From positions 35,826,503 through 35,890,502 of the forward strand of contig CM033396.1 in the NCBI GenBank assembly GCA_019426215.1: DNA of 64,000 nucleotides. Reading direction: 5' to 3'. Each line of letters opens with the position of its first letter. Positions within the stretch are counted from its first letter, which is position 1. This document shows positions 43,311-54,095 of the stretch, one piece after another. Source of the stretch: Buddleja alternifolia (Eukaryota > Streptophyta > Magnoliopsida > Lamiales > Scrophulariaceae). The notes beneath the pieces are model-generated. The model was not told where the DNA came from. It saw only the letters and a list, made by a program, of their open reading frames with translations, and searched no databases. Position numbers and translations under genes: made by a program.

Positions 43311-46300
43311 CTAGCGTTTCTTCCCCTTTTTCAGTTGGGCTTGTTCACGTTCCCAATCCCTTGATCGTTTGATAATGTCGTCCTTGAGTGTGTTCAAATC
43401 ACAAGTGAGGATTTTCTCCAGATAAAGTGCTCTCAATCTAGTGAGTTTTGCAACTTGTCCTTTCTGCATTATATAAATATTAAAGTTAGATAGACAGGAA
43501 AATAAAGATTTTCAGAAACTTTCAGTTCGTAGAATAAAAAAGTGTAAATCATTACGCTTTCTGCACCCAATTCTGCATCCCAAGTCTTTAATCCCCCACC
43601 GAAGTAAGTTTCCATGTGACGCATTACAAAAACACCACAGTCCGAGCTGTTTCTGTGCGTACGCCATGGCATTGGAAGCCGTTCCATTTCTACCGTCGAC
43701 AATGCTTGTGCAGCTGGATGGTTCATATCATTCAGGAATTTGGTAAACATGGCCCTCTGTTTTGAAACAATCAAACAAAAAAGCTATGAGGCACAGTGTA
43801 TAAATATATTAATATCATTATACAGTACATTATCGACTTAATATACAGTGTATAATTAATAATTATACACTGTATACACAATCATTATACAGCAGTATAA
43901 TATTATTAACAGTGTATTATCTTATCATTATTAAGTGGGTTAATTGTGTGATAATGAAGATTTAACACATATATATTGACATAAAAAAAATAAACATTAG
44001 TGTTTAAAGGATTGTTACCAAAGTGAATGGCACATGTTGGTATTTGTTTTCGAACGACACATCCGTTTTGCTATTGTCAAGGATCTCAATAGCTGGCTGC
44101 TTCAAATTAAAGCACATCACGTAGTAGTGTCCAGCGTGAAGAATAGGAAAGACAACCTATATATCGATGGGATGAAAGTGGTGTTAATGAATCTCCATAA
44201 AATTCGATAATTTTAACAATGTAACGGTGTTAGCTTACCAACGTTACATCGGTTATGTTCACTCTTGGAAACATGTTCAGACGATTTGTGATGTTTTCCA
44301 CGAATTTTTGATGCAGTGCATCATCATGTTTGGCGCTTTTGTTTGTCGTGAAGAAAACCTGTTATCAAATTTTTAAAAAAAATTAGTTAGCGAGCAGAAC
44401 ATTATATCGTATGCATTAACAAGAAGTAAAGAAGTATATTCTACCGTGTCGGACACGTGGAAAAAAAATCTAAGCGGTGATGCGGGTGCTCTTGTTGACT
44501 CGCCATTGTTCAACAGGTATGACCAGAGGTCTATGACTCCAGATAAAAGCTCGGTCCGTTGAGACAATGTCTTTACATCCCAAATATAGCCAAGTACATC
44601 ACCACTTGTGAAAACAACAGTTCTGTAAAATCATATATATAGTGTAATAAGTTATTGTTCATTATACAGAATGTATAATGATGTAATATCATGTTAATCA
44701 ATATTACCATTGTACATAGTACATTCGGTTATTACATAGTGTGTATTTAAAATTCAAAGGAATACAAATAGAACAATTGTATTATAAATGTACTCACATG
44801 TCGTCTTCGGCAACTTGATTCACCCAATCCCATAGCCTTTTTTCATTTGCGCCCTGTTTTGAGATTATATTCACAACCCGTTGAACATATGGAGAACACA
44901 AGTCTGGAGCTGGTCTGAATTGTCTCTTTGTTTCTCCAATGATCTCAACAGCCGGGGCAATGGTAGCGTCTGGATGAGGGAATCGTTCTGTGACAATGGA
45001 TTTTTCGTCCCTTGTTGTCACATCTGGAGATGCTTGCTCAGACATGTGGGAGGTGTCACCGGTGTATTGTCTAGCAATTGACAACACAGCCCCCTCTGGA
45101 TCATCCTGACGCGGTTTCTCCGGTGTTTGCGTCAACAAGTTGAAGGTTGGCTGTGATTGTTCTCGTGGACGTACTCTCTTAACCGGTGTAGTTTGTTCGG
45201 GTTGGAGAGGCGGATCAGCGGGGGCGGCTGCATGTTGTTCAGGTGAGGAAGGGGCACCTGGTTGATATGTTCTTACCTCTGGTTCCCCCACTGGATCCTC
45301 CTGACGCGGTTTTGCCGGTGTTTGTGTCAACAAATTGAAGGTGGGCTGTGAATAAACCGGTGGACTTATTCTATTAACCGGTGTAGTTTGTTCGGGTTGG
45401 AGGGGCGGATCAGATGTGGCGGCTGCATGTTGTTCAGGTGAGGAAGGGGCATCCGGTTGATAAGAACTTGTCTCTGGTTTTGTTCTATACAGTTTTTCAA
45501 CATGATCTAACACCCTTTTTTCAATCACCTTCAACCGTGGATTTGATGGAAGAATGGAGTCACATGATTGGATGTATCCATTGTACGTAATAAGCTTATC
45601 CACCAGGTCCAATGCAGCCCTTTCCAAATTGAAAATCATCCCCTGCGTATACAGTAGTGTTTAAACCATTATACACTATATTTAAGTACAATTATACATC
45701 ATGTGATTGAAAAGTATACAGTTATAATAATTTGACTAATTACATAAAGATGCATACCTCTTCAAATGTATTCCAGTCCTTGATGGATGCATCTGATACT
45801 GTGGGAGCTTCTAAAGAGGTAGTGGGTTGTTTGGGAGCTTCAATATGTTGTGCAACATGCTTCCCTTTGTCAGCCTTCATTTCCCACTGCCCTTTTGATA
45901 TGATCCCCTGGCCAAAAACTCCCTGTTTAATCTCTATGTTACTCTTTTCTCGTAGTGCAGAGTCTGTCCAAGTGAGCCAAGTTGGGATTGATCTTGGTAC
46001 TGTCCTATGCCCCTTGTAGTTGACTCTGTCAGCATACAATATCTGAATTTGGAGGAAAAGAAAAAAGTTGAGATCATATAAGTATACAGTAACATGTAAA
46101 CCATTATTCAGTATATGATAAACCATTGTACACTAGATAATATACTATTATACAGTGCTATTCATATAACACATTATAACACATTACAGGGTATGAGTTA
46201 TACACTGTAAATTATACACATTATAACACATTATACACATTATAATGTGTTCATATAACACATTATAACACATTACAGGGTATGAGTTATACACTGTAAA

Positions 46301-48389
46301 ATTTAGTGTTAAGTTCATTTAACACATTAGACACATTATACACTAAATCAACAAAAAATACATTATACACATTACACACATTATAACACATTATAGTGTA
46401 TGAGTTATACACTGTAAAATATAGTGTTAAGTTCATATAGCACATTATAACACATTATAGTGTATGAGTTATACACTGTAAAATATAGTGTTAAGTTCAT
46501 ACAGCAAATTATAACACATTACAGTGTATGAGTTATACACTGTAAAATACAGTGTTAAGTTCATTTAACACATTATACACATTATACACTAAATCAACAA
46601 AAACACATTATTGGAACACAATCAACATCAGAAGAGGCACTGTAAACTTACAATCATAAATAGAAGAGGTCCAGTGTACATGCGTTTCGCCGGATCCTCT
46701 TCCCAAACGTGTTTTGTGTCTCCCAAACTATTCAGGACTAGTCCGGGCCAATTGTATATTGACAACTCATCAAGAGACCCCTTGAAATTGAGTATCTTCT
46801 TGTTGACGAATGGTGTACCAGGGGTCTCTATCAAGCAATTATACATAATCATCATAAAATTCAGCTTGAATTGAGTTGTGAGTTGTTTATCAGATTGAAT
46901 TGCCTTCACGACCATTGACGCTGAAACTTTAAACTTTTTGGACTTATCAAGGCCAAATTGGTCAGTGAATGTGTCTAATCTCTTTTGGTTTTTTACAGTG
47001 AGGTCTATAGGCCGCTTCCCGTGTGGAAATCCCAAAACCTCGGCCACATCATACTCTGTAATATTTATTTTTCCTCCGGGCAGAGTAAGCCTGAAATTTG
47101 CTGGATTTAAAGATTTTAGAACTTTATATCCAAGCCGGTGAGGCAGCTCTGTAATGTTGAAATCCAAAAAGGATCCGAACCCGGACTGTCTCACCCATTC
47201 CCGTTGTGGTTCGGTCAGTTTTGAAAGAGTATCCACCAAGACCTTCATCGATACTCTTATTCGTGTATATTCAACCACTTTCCTTTTCCCCTTTGGTGGC
47301 AGTTTGGATACGGTCTGGGTTTTCTGTTTTTTAGTTTTTGTTTTTACAGGAGGGCGGTGTGTCGCGCGTCTTTTCCGAGCAGCAGGTTGTTGGTCTGATT
47401 TGGTATATTCGTCTTGATCAGACGATTCTTCTGCTGACTGTACGTACTCCTCATCAGTACTAGGTTGTTCAACACTAAGAGGCTCAACAACATCGGCAGG
47501 CACAAGTTGCAACCTCTCAATTGAATTGGTAGAGGATGAATCTGCTTCAGCATCTGCATTACAGAGTAGACAAAGACATCATACACTAAAAAATTACACA
47601 AATCCAGATTATACATACACAAATATTATACACAGTGTTATTCATTATTATACACTTTAATGCAAACCATTATACACCCAAATATGCAGTATGTGCATAC
47701 ACAGTACAATTAATATGATGTATAATATTATACACAGTGTTATTCATTATTATACACTTTAATGCAAACCATTATACACCCAAATATGCAGTATGTGCAT
47801 ACACAGTACAATTAATATGATGTATAATATTATACACAGTGTTATTCATTATTATACATTACAATGCAAACCATTATACACCCAAATATGCAGTATGTGC
47901 ATACACAGTACAATTAATATGATGTATAATATTATACACAGTGTTATTCATTATTATACATTACAATGCAAACCATTATACACCCAAATATGCAGTATGT
48001 GCATACACAGTACAATTAACATGATGTATAATATTATACACAGTGTTATTCATTATTATACATTACAATGCAAATCATTATACATCTACGTTTTATATAT
48101 TATACATTTAGAATGAAGAAAATGACGTAATTATATACAGCATATGTTACTCAAATATGCATATAACCTAACCATAATATTACACCCATAGGTACATAAG
48201 CCATCAAAACAAATAAAACCAGCGTATAGATACATTGCGCATTCCCAATATAGTTGTAATACACAGAGTATACGTACAGAAGCCATCAAAATCTACAAAA
48301 TACGTAATATTGTCACCCATAGGTCGAAGAAGAAATGAAAAGTGTGTATAATCGATACCTGTTATTCTGGATGGATTTTTCGTCCTCAT
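43311..48389 (-). CDS. Ulp1-like cysteine protease gene of the MULE (nine exons)
   Basis: Exons (minus): 48389-48359, 47553-46652, 46042-45758, 45642-44798, 44622-44445, 44358-44239, 44156-44019, 43756-43556, 43463-43311. All junctions are GT-AG and keep one frame, giving 950 residues. The N-terminal third holds a basic nuclear-type region (KRRATHRPPVKTKTKKQK) and a conserved plant Ulp1-transposon domain (TELPHRLGYKVLKSLNP, then EVLGFPHGKRPIDL). Exon 4 is proline-rich with a 65-residue duplication. The C-terminus is a C48 peptidase: His757 (GHYYV), Asp774 (EILDN), Cys873 (SSDCGVFVMRHMETY). Ulp1 enzymes process SUMO; the role in MULEs is unknown. The usual Gln six residues before Cys is His here. 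Confidence 0.88.
45095..45480 (-). repeat. 195-bp in-frame tandem duplication in Ulp1 exon 4
   Basis: Two units of 195 bp (65 codons) encode APSSPEQHAAA and PTFNLLTQTP in tandem. The period is measured between the two copies of CATGTTGTTCAGG (45231 and 45426). The frame is preserved. Confidence 0.9.
46150..46610. repeat. Irregular TTATACA/ACACATTATA repeat cluster (intron 2)
   Basis: Repeated phrases ACACATTATA, GAGTTATACACTGTAAAAT and AGTGTTAAGTTCAT in several irregular copies, within intron 2 of the Ulp1 gene. Confidence 0.85.
47631..48088. repeat. 102-bp tandem array, about 4.5 copies (intron 1)
   Basis: Units start at 47631, 47733, 47835, 47937 and 48039, an exact 102-bp spacing. Each contains CAGTGTTATTCATTATTATA and AATATGCAGTATGTGCATAC. 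It lies in intron 1 of the Ulp1 gene. The open frame across it follows from the period being a multiple of three. Confidence 0.95.
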
Positions 48390-48879
48390 TTTTTGATGAA
48401 AATGAAATCGGTTTGCGAGAGTATCAGAACTAGGGTTCCCAGCTATAGAAAATTAGAGTTTAATTTTGGCAGGTTTTAAAAATGGGAGAATTTCGACGAA
48501 TCTATATGTTTATTAGGTTTAAAATTCAGAGAGATTTCAGGGGAGACGGGGGAGAGAATGTAGGAGAGAATCGAGGTATAATGGGTGTAAATTACCAAAA
48601 TACCCCGCAGACAGCTTAATATCTGGGTTTCCCGCATGTACAGTGAATAAATTGGACCGTTGGATTTAATTGATCCAATGGTGTATATTGGGTCTTATAT
48701 CTTATCTAAGGGAGGGTATGTATTAGATCTTGACCCTATATATATATATATATATCCTCTTTCTCAAATCCGAAGTACATTAGTAAATTAAGTATGTATA
48801 TACAGAAGCTGATCCATGGAAACACCCACTTCCAACGTTAACAATAATTTGACTCAACGGGCACGCACGCTGTACGTGC

Positions 48880-50060
48880 GTGATTCCGTTAGTTTTTGGA
48901 TGAAAATTTAGTTTGAAAACAAATGTGAGATTTTTAAAAAGTTAAGAGATGCAATGTGAGATAAACAAAAAGCTCGGGACGGGTAAATTGCATTTTTCTT
49001 CGAGAAAAATACAAAAATAGTCCCATAAGTCACGTAAAAAACAATTTTGGTATCAAACTTTTTAAAATGACAATAATATTCCCAGAACTCAACTTAACTT
49101 TACAAAGTTAATTAGTCCCACCATCAATTATGGATTGAAAAATAACTTTGACTGTAAATCTGACTCACCCCACCCAACTATAGCAATATTTTTTGGAGGG
49201 AAATAAAAGGATAAAAGGATGGAGTTGTTTTTTGAGGAATATCAATAACCAACTCCTTTTATTTATATTTAAGGTCAAATACACACACTTCAAAACACAA
49301 CATGGCTCTAATTCGCTTTCTTCCCACCTGCCTGCCCACTTTTGTGTGTGTGTTTGACCTTAATTATAATTAAAAAGGTGTTTGGTACTTGGCTTCTCTC
49401 CAAAAAAGACTCTATTGTTTTATTTTTCGACCACAATTGACGGTGGGACTAACTTTGTAAAGTTAAGTTGAGATATGGACTATTATTGTCATTTTAAAAA
49501 GTTTTGTACCAAAGTTGTTTTTTCATGAGTTATGGGACTAATTTTGTAGTTTTCTCATTTTTCGTCCCATAAGTGTACCTTGTATACTTTTGGTCTCATG
49601 CTTATGGTTTGTCTCACATTTAGTCTCATAATTCATTAAAATTTTCACATTTGGTCCACAACCAAATTCCGTCAAAAAATTAATGGATCCATTATTTAGG
49701 GACAAAAGCAAACGAAATAAAAAACAAAAAAAAAACACATTTTTTGAAAAATTATAGATATGAAAATAAACACATTTATTAAACACTTTATGAAGAATTT
49801 TCACATTTATTTTCTAAGTTTTTTTATTTTCTATATTTTTTTCTGCCTCTAACTAACAGAACCGTTAGTTTTTTTGACGGAAATCAGTTGTGGGACCAAA
49901 TGTGTGAATTTCGAAAAGTTATGGGATGTAATGTGAGAGAAAACCACATGTGCAGGACCAAAAGTGTACGGCGGTACATTTTTTGGACGAAAAATGCATT
50001 TTACCAAACTCGGGATCTATTGTGTATACGGAGATACTTATGAGACCAAAATGCAATTTT
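48880..50060. mobile_element. Cluster of small GGTCCCA-type TIR elements
   Basis: One element runs 49002-49556 (ends GAGAAAAATACAAAAATAG, about 130-bp inverted arms; flanks ATTTTTCTT/ATTTTTCGT approximate a 9-bp duplication). A second spans about 49557-50010 with inverted arms around TCCGTCAAAAAA and CACATTTGGTCC. The left flank 48880-49001 looks like a further truncated arm. All are non-coding, MULE-like by length of duplication and TIR. Confidence 0.55.
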
Positions 50061-50099
50061 CTCCATCTTCTCGTGTATATAAACCAGTTTTTTAAGAGC

Positions 50100-50710
50100 A
50101 CTGTCTAAGATTTAGGCAGTGTACGAATATAATATTTATTTTCGTTCTAACTAAAGAGTTTGGAAAAATTGCATTTTATTTTTTATTTTTTTGCATTTTT
50201 GGTCCCTTATGTCTAGTATTTTTCGATTTTGGTCAATTCGTTATGGATTTCTCACATTGTGTCCCGTAACTTTTAAAGCTTCTCACATTTGTTCCCAGCT
50301 AAATTTTTCAAACAAAATGTAATGGTTAACTCCGTTAGTCAACATTTTGACTGGGTTTTTTGAGAGATTTTATTCGTGATTAACACATGATTTTGAATAG
50401 AAACCTCGTGATATTAAATAAAATTCGTGTATGAGTGCATTCACATACGAATCCTCCAAAAAACAATCGGTCAAAATGTTGACTAGTAGAATTGATTGTT
50501 AAATGCAATTTTCCCGAAAGATTTTCTTTGTCCATTAACCAACCTTTATTATGTTATATAGACATCGTTTTAAGCATATGTAATCTTTTGATCTATTTGA
50601 ATGTAAAATAATTTTCTAACAAGAGTACTAGTTTATATCATAGCATATTTATTCCTCACGATCCACACGAGCATATTTATTTTGGTTGTCCTATTACTTT
50701 TTCCAGTGAT
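50100..50710. other. AT-rich, partly GGTCCC-type degenerate repeat
   Basis: A weak inverted similarity exists between about 50330-50350 and 50465-50490 (GTCAACATTTTGAC/GTCAAAATGTTGAC). No gene seen. Confidence 0.4.
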
Positions 50711-50715
50711 AAAAA

Positions 50716-50935
50716 TATAATATTAACTAGTAAACTTCTAAATGCAATAACACATAGCTGGAGTATATTCTTTTTATTTAGAGGATTCTCTTGAAAATTA
50801 GTTAGAAACATCGTATTCTTATAATATTAATTAACTAGTAAACTTCTATATGCAATAACACATATCTGGAGTATATTCTTTTTATTTAGACGATTCTCTA
50901 GAAAATTAGTTATAAACATCATATTGCATAAGAAT
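50716..50935. repeat. Tandem duplication of about 107 bp
   Basis: Two copies sharing AACTAGTAAACTTCTA, GCAATAACACATA and GGAGTATATTCTTTTTATTT (50716-50820, 50821-50935), about 90% alike. Confidence 0.85.
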
Positions 50936-51145
50936 CACTACAGCAAAAAGTAATATAGTGACAATGTTAAAATTTGTCTTTAGATACATATAAAGAGTGA
51001 CAAAAACTTTTACTGTGTCATAATGAAGATTTTTAGTGACAAGAGTTTTTTTTAAGTTATCACCATTGACAGTTAGTGACAGATTTATAGTGACAACTTA
51101 GTAATTTTACAAATAAAGTGACAATTATATCTATTGTCACCAAGG
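50936..51145. mobile_element. Truncated CACTA terminus
   Basis: CACTACAGCAAAAAGTAATA and TAGTGACAA/TTGTCACT subterminal repeats resemble the left end of the CACTA element at 21723. It breaks off at 51146 with no matching right end. Confidence 0.7.
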
Positions 51146-51294
51146 TATTAAATGTCGGTATCGATATCGATATCGGGATAGTAAATTTACGAAAATTTCG
51201 ACGAAAATTTCGGCGATATTCAAAAATTCGATTTCGATTTTAAAGAAATCATGGAAATTTATAGAAATATTTGAAAATTTACAATGAAACTTTA

Positions 51295-52484
51295 GGACAA
51301 ATTTCATTTTTGGTCCCCCAATTTTACAAGAAATCCAATTTTGGTCCCTCAGTTACATCTCTCATCAAATTTGGTCTCTCAGTTATCACTTTTTAATCAA
51401 TTTTGGTCCCTCAGGCAACTTTTGGGGTCAATTAAAGTATCAAAAATTGCATTTTGCACCCCAAAAATATAGATTATGATAATTTTCACTACATATTTTT
51501 TAATTATGCATGAGATAAGACATGTTCAGATATATTATAAATGTATATGAATACCATAAAATTACACACATTGTTAAATTTATACATATCAAATGTATAA
51601 ATTTATATCAATCATGAACGCATATACATATGAAACTAAAATTAAAGCTTATGTTTTGGAAAATAAATTATTTAAATTACGACACATCAATAATAAAATA
51701 TATATCATATTAATATAGCATTGATTTTGACTCTTTGATATATTCAACACACGCATACAAATTCTTTTAAAAATTGCTCACTTTTTACACAAACTGTCTC
51801 TCTCTGTGTCCAAGTTTTACTTCAAGATTCAAGAACAACCGGCACTAGAATAGCTCTCAGTCTCTCTCTACTCGATATATATATATATATATACAGCCTA
51901 ACTTCTAGATTTCTTCTCTTATTACTTAATTAATTACCCTTCCCACTTACTCTCTCTCTCTCTCTCTCTAACTCTTTTATTTTGTTTCTCACACACACAC
52001 ACACATAAACACATACAGACAGTGTGTGAGGATTGGAGAGTTTGATATTGAAGAGAAAAAAAATGGGGTTTTGCTAGGCAAAGACATGCAATATTGAACA
52101 AAAATGGGGTTTTGTTCTCTACATTGTGAAATCGAACAAGATGTGTAATTTTATGATATATATACACACACACACATTTATAATATATCTTAACATGTCT
52201 TATTTCATGCAAAATTAAAAAATATGTAAATATATCATAATTAAAAATATGATAAAAGGGTGAAATTTGTTAGTTATTCTTTTTTGGGGTGAAAATTATC
52301 ATAATTTATGTTTTGGGGTGCAAAATGCAATTTTTGATATTTTAATTGACCCCAAAAGTTGCCTGATTGACCCAAATTGATTAAAAAGTGACAACTGAGG
52401 GACCAAATTTGCTGAGAGATGTAACTGAAGGACCAAAATCAGATTTTTTGTAAAACTGGGGGACCAAAAATGAAATTTTCCCTG
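51295..52484. mobile_element. Long-TIR element (GGTCCCC family)
   Basis: Arms of about 270-300 bp (51295-51565 inverted to 52175-52484) share TTTCATTTTTGGTCCCCCA, AGTTGCCT.. and CATGAGATAAGACATGTT. The flanks AACTTTAG and AACTTTAA suggest a 7-8 bp duplication. The centre has (TA)n, CT and CA tracts. Non-coding. Confidence 0.7.
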
Positions 52485-52556
52485 TAACTTTAAATATCAT
52501 AATTATGCATCTTTTACATAAATAATATTTTTATATACAATGTATGTATTGTGAAT

Positions 52557-52883
52557 TTTGTCCCCTAACTTATTGAAATGTGCACTTTGCCCCCTCACTT
52601 ATCATAAAATGTACACTTCACCCCCTCGGACAGCTCGGGCAGGGGCAAAATGCTACAAAACACATAAGTGAGGGGGCAAAATGCTACAAAAACACATAAG
52701 TCAGGGAGCAAAGTGCTACAAAGACACATAAATCAGGGGGCAAAAGTCCAATTTTTATGATAAGTGTGGTGCCCGAATCTGCCCGAACTGCCCGAGGGGG
52801 TGAAGTGCACACTTTATGATAAGTGAGGGGGCAAAGTGCACATTTCAATAAGTTAGGGGGCAAAGTGCACATCACCCCATAAT
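52557..52883. mobile_element. Small inverted-repeat element with internal tandem repeat
   Basis: The arms contain TTGCCCCCTCACTTATCATAAA (left, 52595-52616) and its complement on the right (52815-52840). Between them lie three units of about 35 bp around ACACATAAGTCAGGGGGCAAA. No clear duplication. Confidence 0.55.
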
Positions 52884-53227
52884 TGAGGGGGGTGTCTGCT
52901 ATTATCCCTTGTTATTAAGTGATAACTGATAAGTAGTTGAATTATTTGTAATATAAATAGTTTTACGAATAAACAAGTAAAATAAAAATTAATATATAAT
53001 ATATATATATATATATATAATAAAAATTGGACAGCCGTGTCGTGTCCTATATTTTTTTTTTAAATGCCATTCCCCGTGTCCGTATCGGTGCATCACAGCC
53101 CGCGGTCAACCTTCTGTTGACTGGTCAAACCAGCGTTGACCATCCCGTGATCCATTTTTTGTCTTCTGTTTTTGCTCTATTGACTTCTCAAAATCATTTA
53201 TATCAATCTGTCTTTACAGAACCTCAA

Positions 53228-53580
53228 CATAAGCTTAGCAAGGAAATTATTGCTATTTATAAAGAAAACAGTGTGAGTCATCTCTTTTCCATTTAAAATT
53301 ACTGTTAATTATGTGATGACTTCGGAAGTCTTCAACACTTGGCTAGTATATTTTATGGAGTATTTAATAAATGAAGATTTCGTCCACAACTTTAGCACTG
53401 CATGCATGCCTAGTTGATTTCTTGATTTTTTTTTTTTTCTTTCCTCCTAGATGTATATCAATATGTTTGTCCCACAGGAACGGTCGTTTTGCGCTCATAG
53501 TAATTAATTAATATATATTCATGATTTACCTATTTGGTAAAGAGATAATAGTACTTAATTTGTGAGCTGGAAAGTAAATG
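53228..53580 (-). pseudogene. Inverted relic of a germin-like gene promoter
   Basis: On the minus strand this matches the GLP1 upstream region (37479-37783) collinearly over about 300 bp: TAAATCATGAATAT, ACTAGCCAAGTGTTGAAGAC, GAGATGACT, TATAAATAG (53253-53261) and TGCTAAGCTTAT. Similarity stops at about 53228, just past the predicted transcription start, and no coding part follows. It is the promoter stump of a lost third GLP copy. Confidence 0.75.
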
Positions 53581-53665
53581 CAATTGTATAGAGCCAAGTC
53601 AAATTGAGCACGCATATGTACTTAGATTTGGAAATAATGGGAAAGTTGTTGATCTGATTTGATGA

Positions 53666-53872
53666 ACCTTTGATACCATATTACGGTTAACATCATTACA
53701 AATAACAGTTGTTGAAGAAATCTGTACTGAAATACTTAGTCAAGATAAATTACCTTGTGAAAAAAGTCTTGATATTAATTCTATACAAGGAAACTACTCA
53801 TTATCACCTACTACATCAACATATCAATATGCTGAAAAGTTCAAAACTCGTATAAGCAATCCAGATATATGA
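53666..53872 (+). other. Short open stretch of unknown origin
   Basis: About 68 stop-free codons on plus without ATG, containing KLPCEKSLDIN and YQYAEKFKTRI. It has a protein-like composition but no recognised family. It lies 220 bp upstream of the GLP2 ATG and could be a viral or transposon scrap or chance. Confidence 0.25.
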
Positions 53873-53993
53873 GAAATTGACCACACCGGATAAGGAACAA
53901 TTCTTCATCAAATAGATTCATGTAAAAGAAACTAGATGACTAATTCATACTACTTTATAACTGATAAAAATAATCGACTTTTCAAATTGGATT

Positions 53994-54007
53994 TAGTATA
54001 AATAGGC
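53994..54007 (+). promoter_or_regulatory. GLP2 TATA box
   Basis: AGTATAAATAGGC lies about 95 bp upstream of the GLP2 ATG, similar in sequence and distance to the GLP1 TATA box. Confidence 0.75.
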
Positions 54008-54095
54008 ATCTTTACATGCTTTTAAACTCATCTCTGAGCCTCTAACCAAAGCAAAAAAGTATCATACTAGTTATTCTTCAAAAAATTGAGAAAAA

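Larger units (their letters stand above)
38991..48737. mobile_element. Large Ulp1-carrying MULE, probably autonomous
   Basis: The left end AGGATATGGATCAAATACATACC and inverted right end (AGGGTCAAGATCTAATACAT) share an imperfect TIR of about 65 bp including AAGACCCAAT. Both ends sit in (TA)n, so the duplication is masked. The element carries a mudrA/FAR1-type transposase on plus (40075-42821) and a Ulp1-type protease gene on minus (43311-48389), tail to tail with 489 bp between stops. Plant MULEs carrying Ulp1-like genes are known (Kaonashi-type). Both genes keep open exons, so the copy may be young. Length 9747 bp. Confidence 0.85.
51146..53225. mobile_element. Composite region bounded by TATCGG-word termini
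   Basis: The left side starts GGTATTAAATGTCGGTATCG with reiterated TATCG words. The right side (53030-53225) has GTGTCC, TATCGG and GTTGACC words. These may be two ends of one hAT-like element, but no duplication pairs them. Nested inside are two TIR elements (51295-52484 and 52557-52883). Confidence 0.4.

Noticed and set aside
44881..45081. Plus-strand ORFs over Ulp1 exons (also 46938-47417)
   Set aside because: Shadows of the minus-strand exons, which have a consistent spliced frame and recognisable catalytic residues.
47631..48116. Regular direct repeats resembling a CRISPR array
   Set aside because: The 102-bp units are contiguous tandem repeats with no unique spacers, inside an intron of a plant transposon gene.
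47793..48116. 107-codon plus-strand ORF in the 102-bp array
   Set aside because: Open only because the period is a multiple of three; antisense to Ulp1 intron 1.
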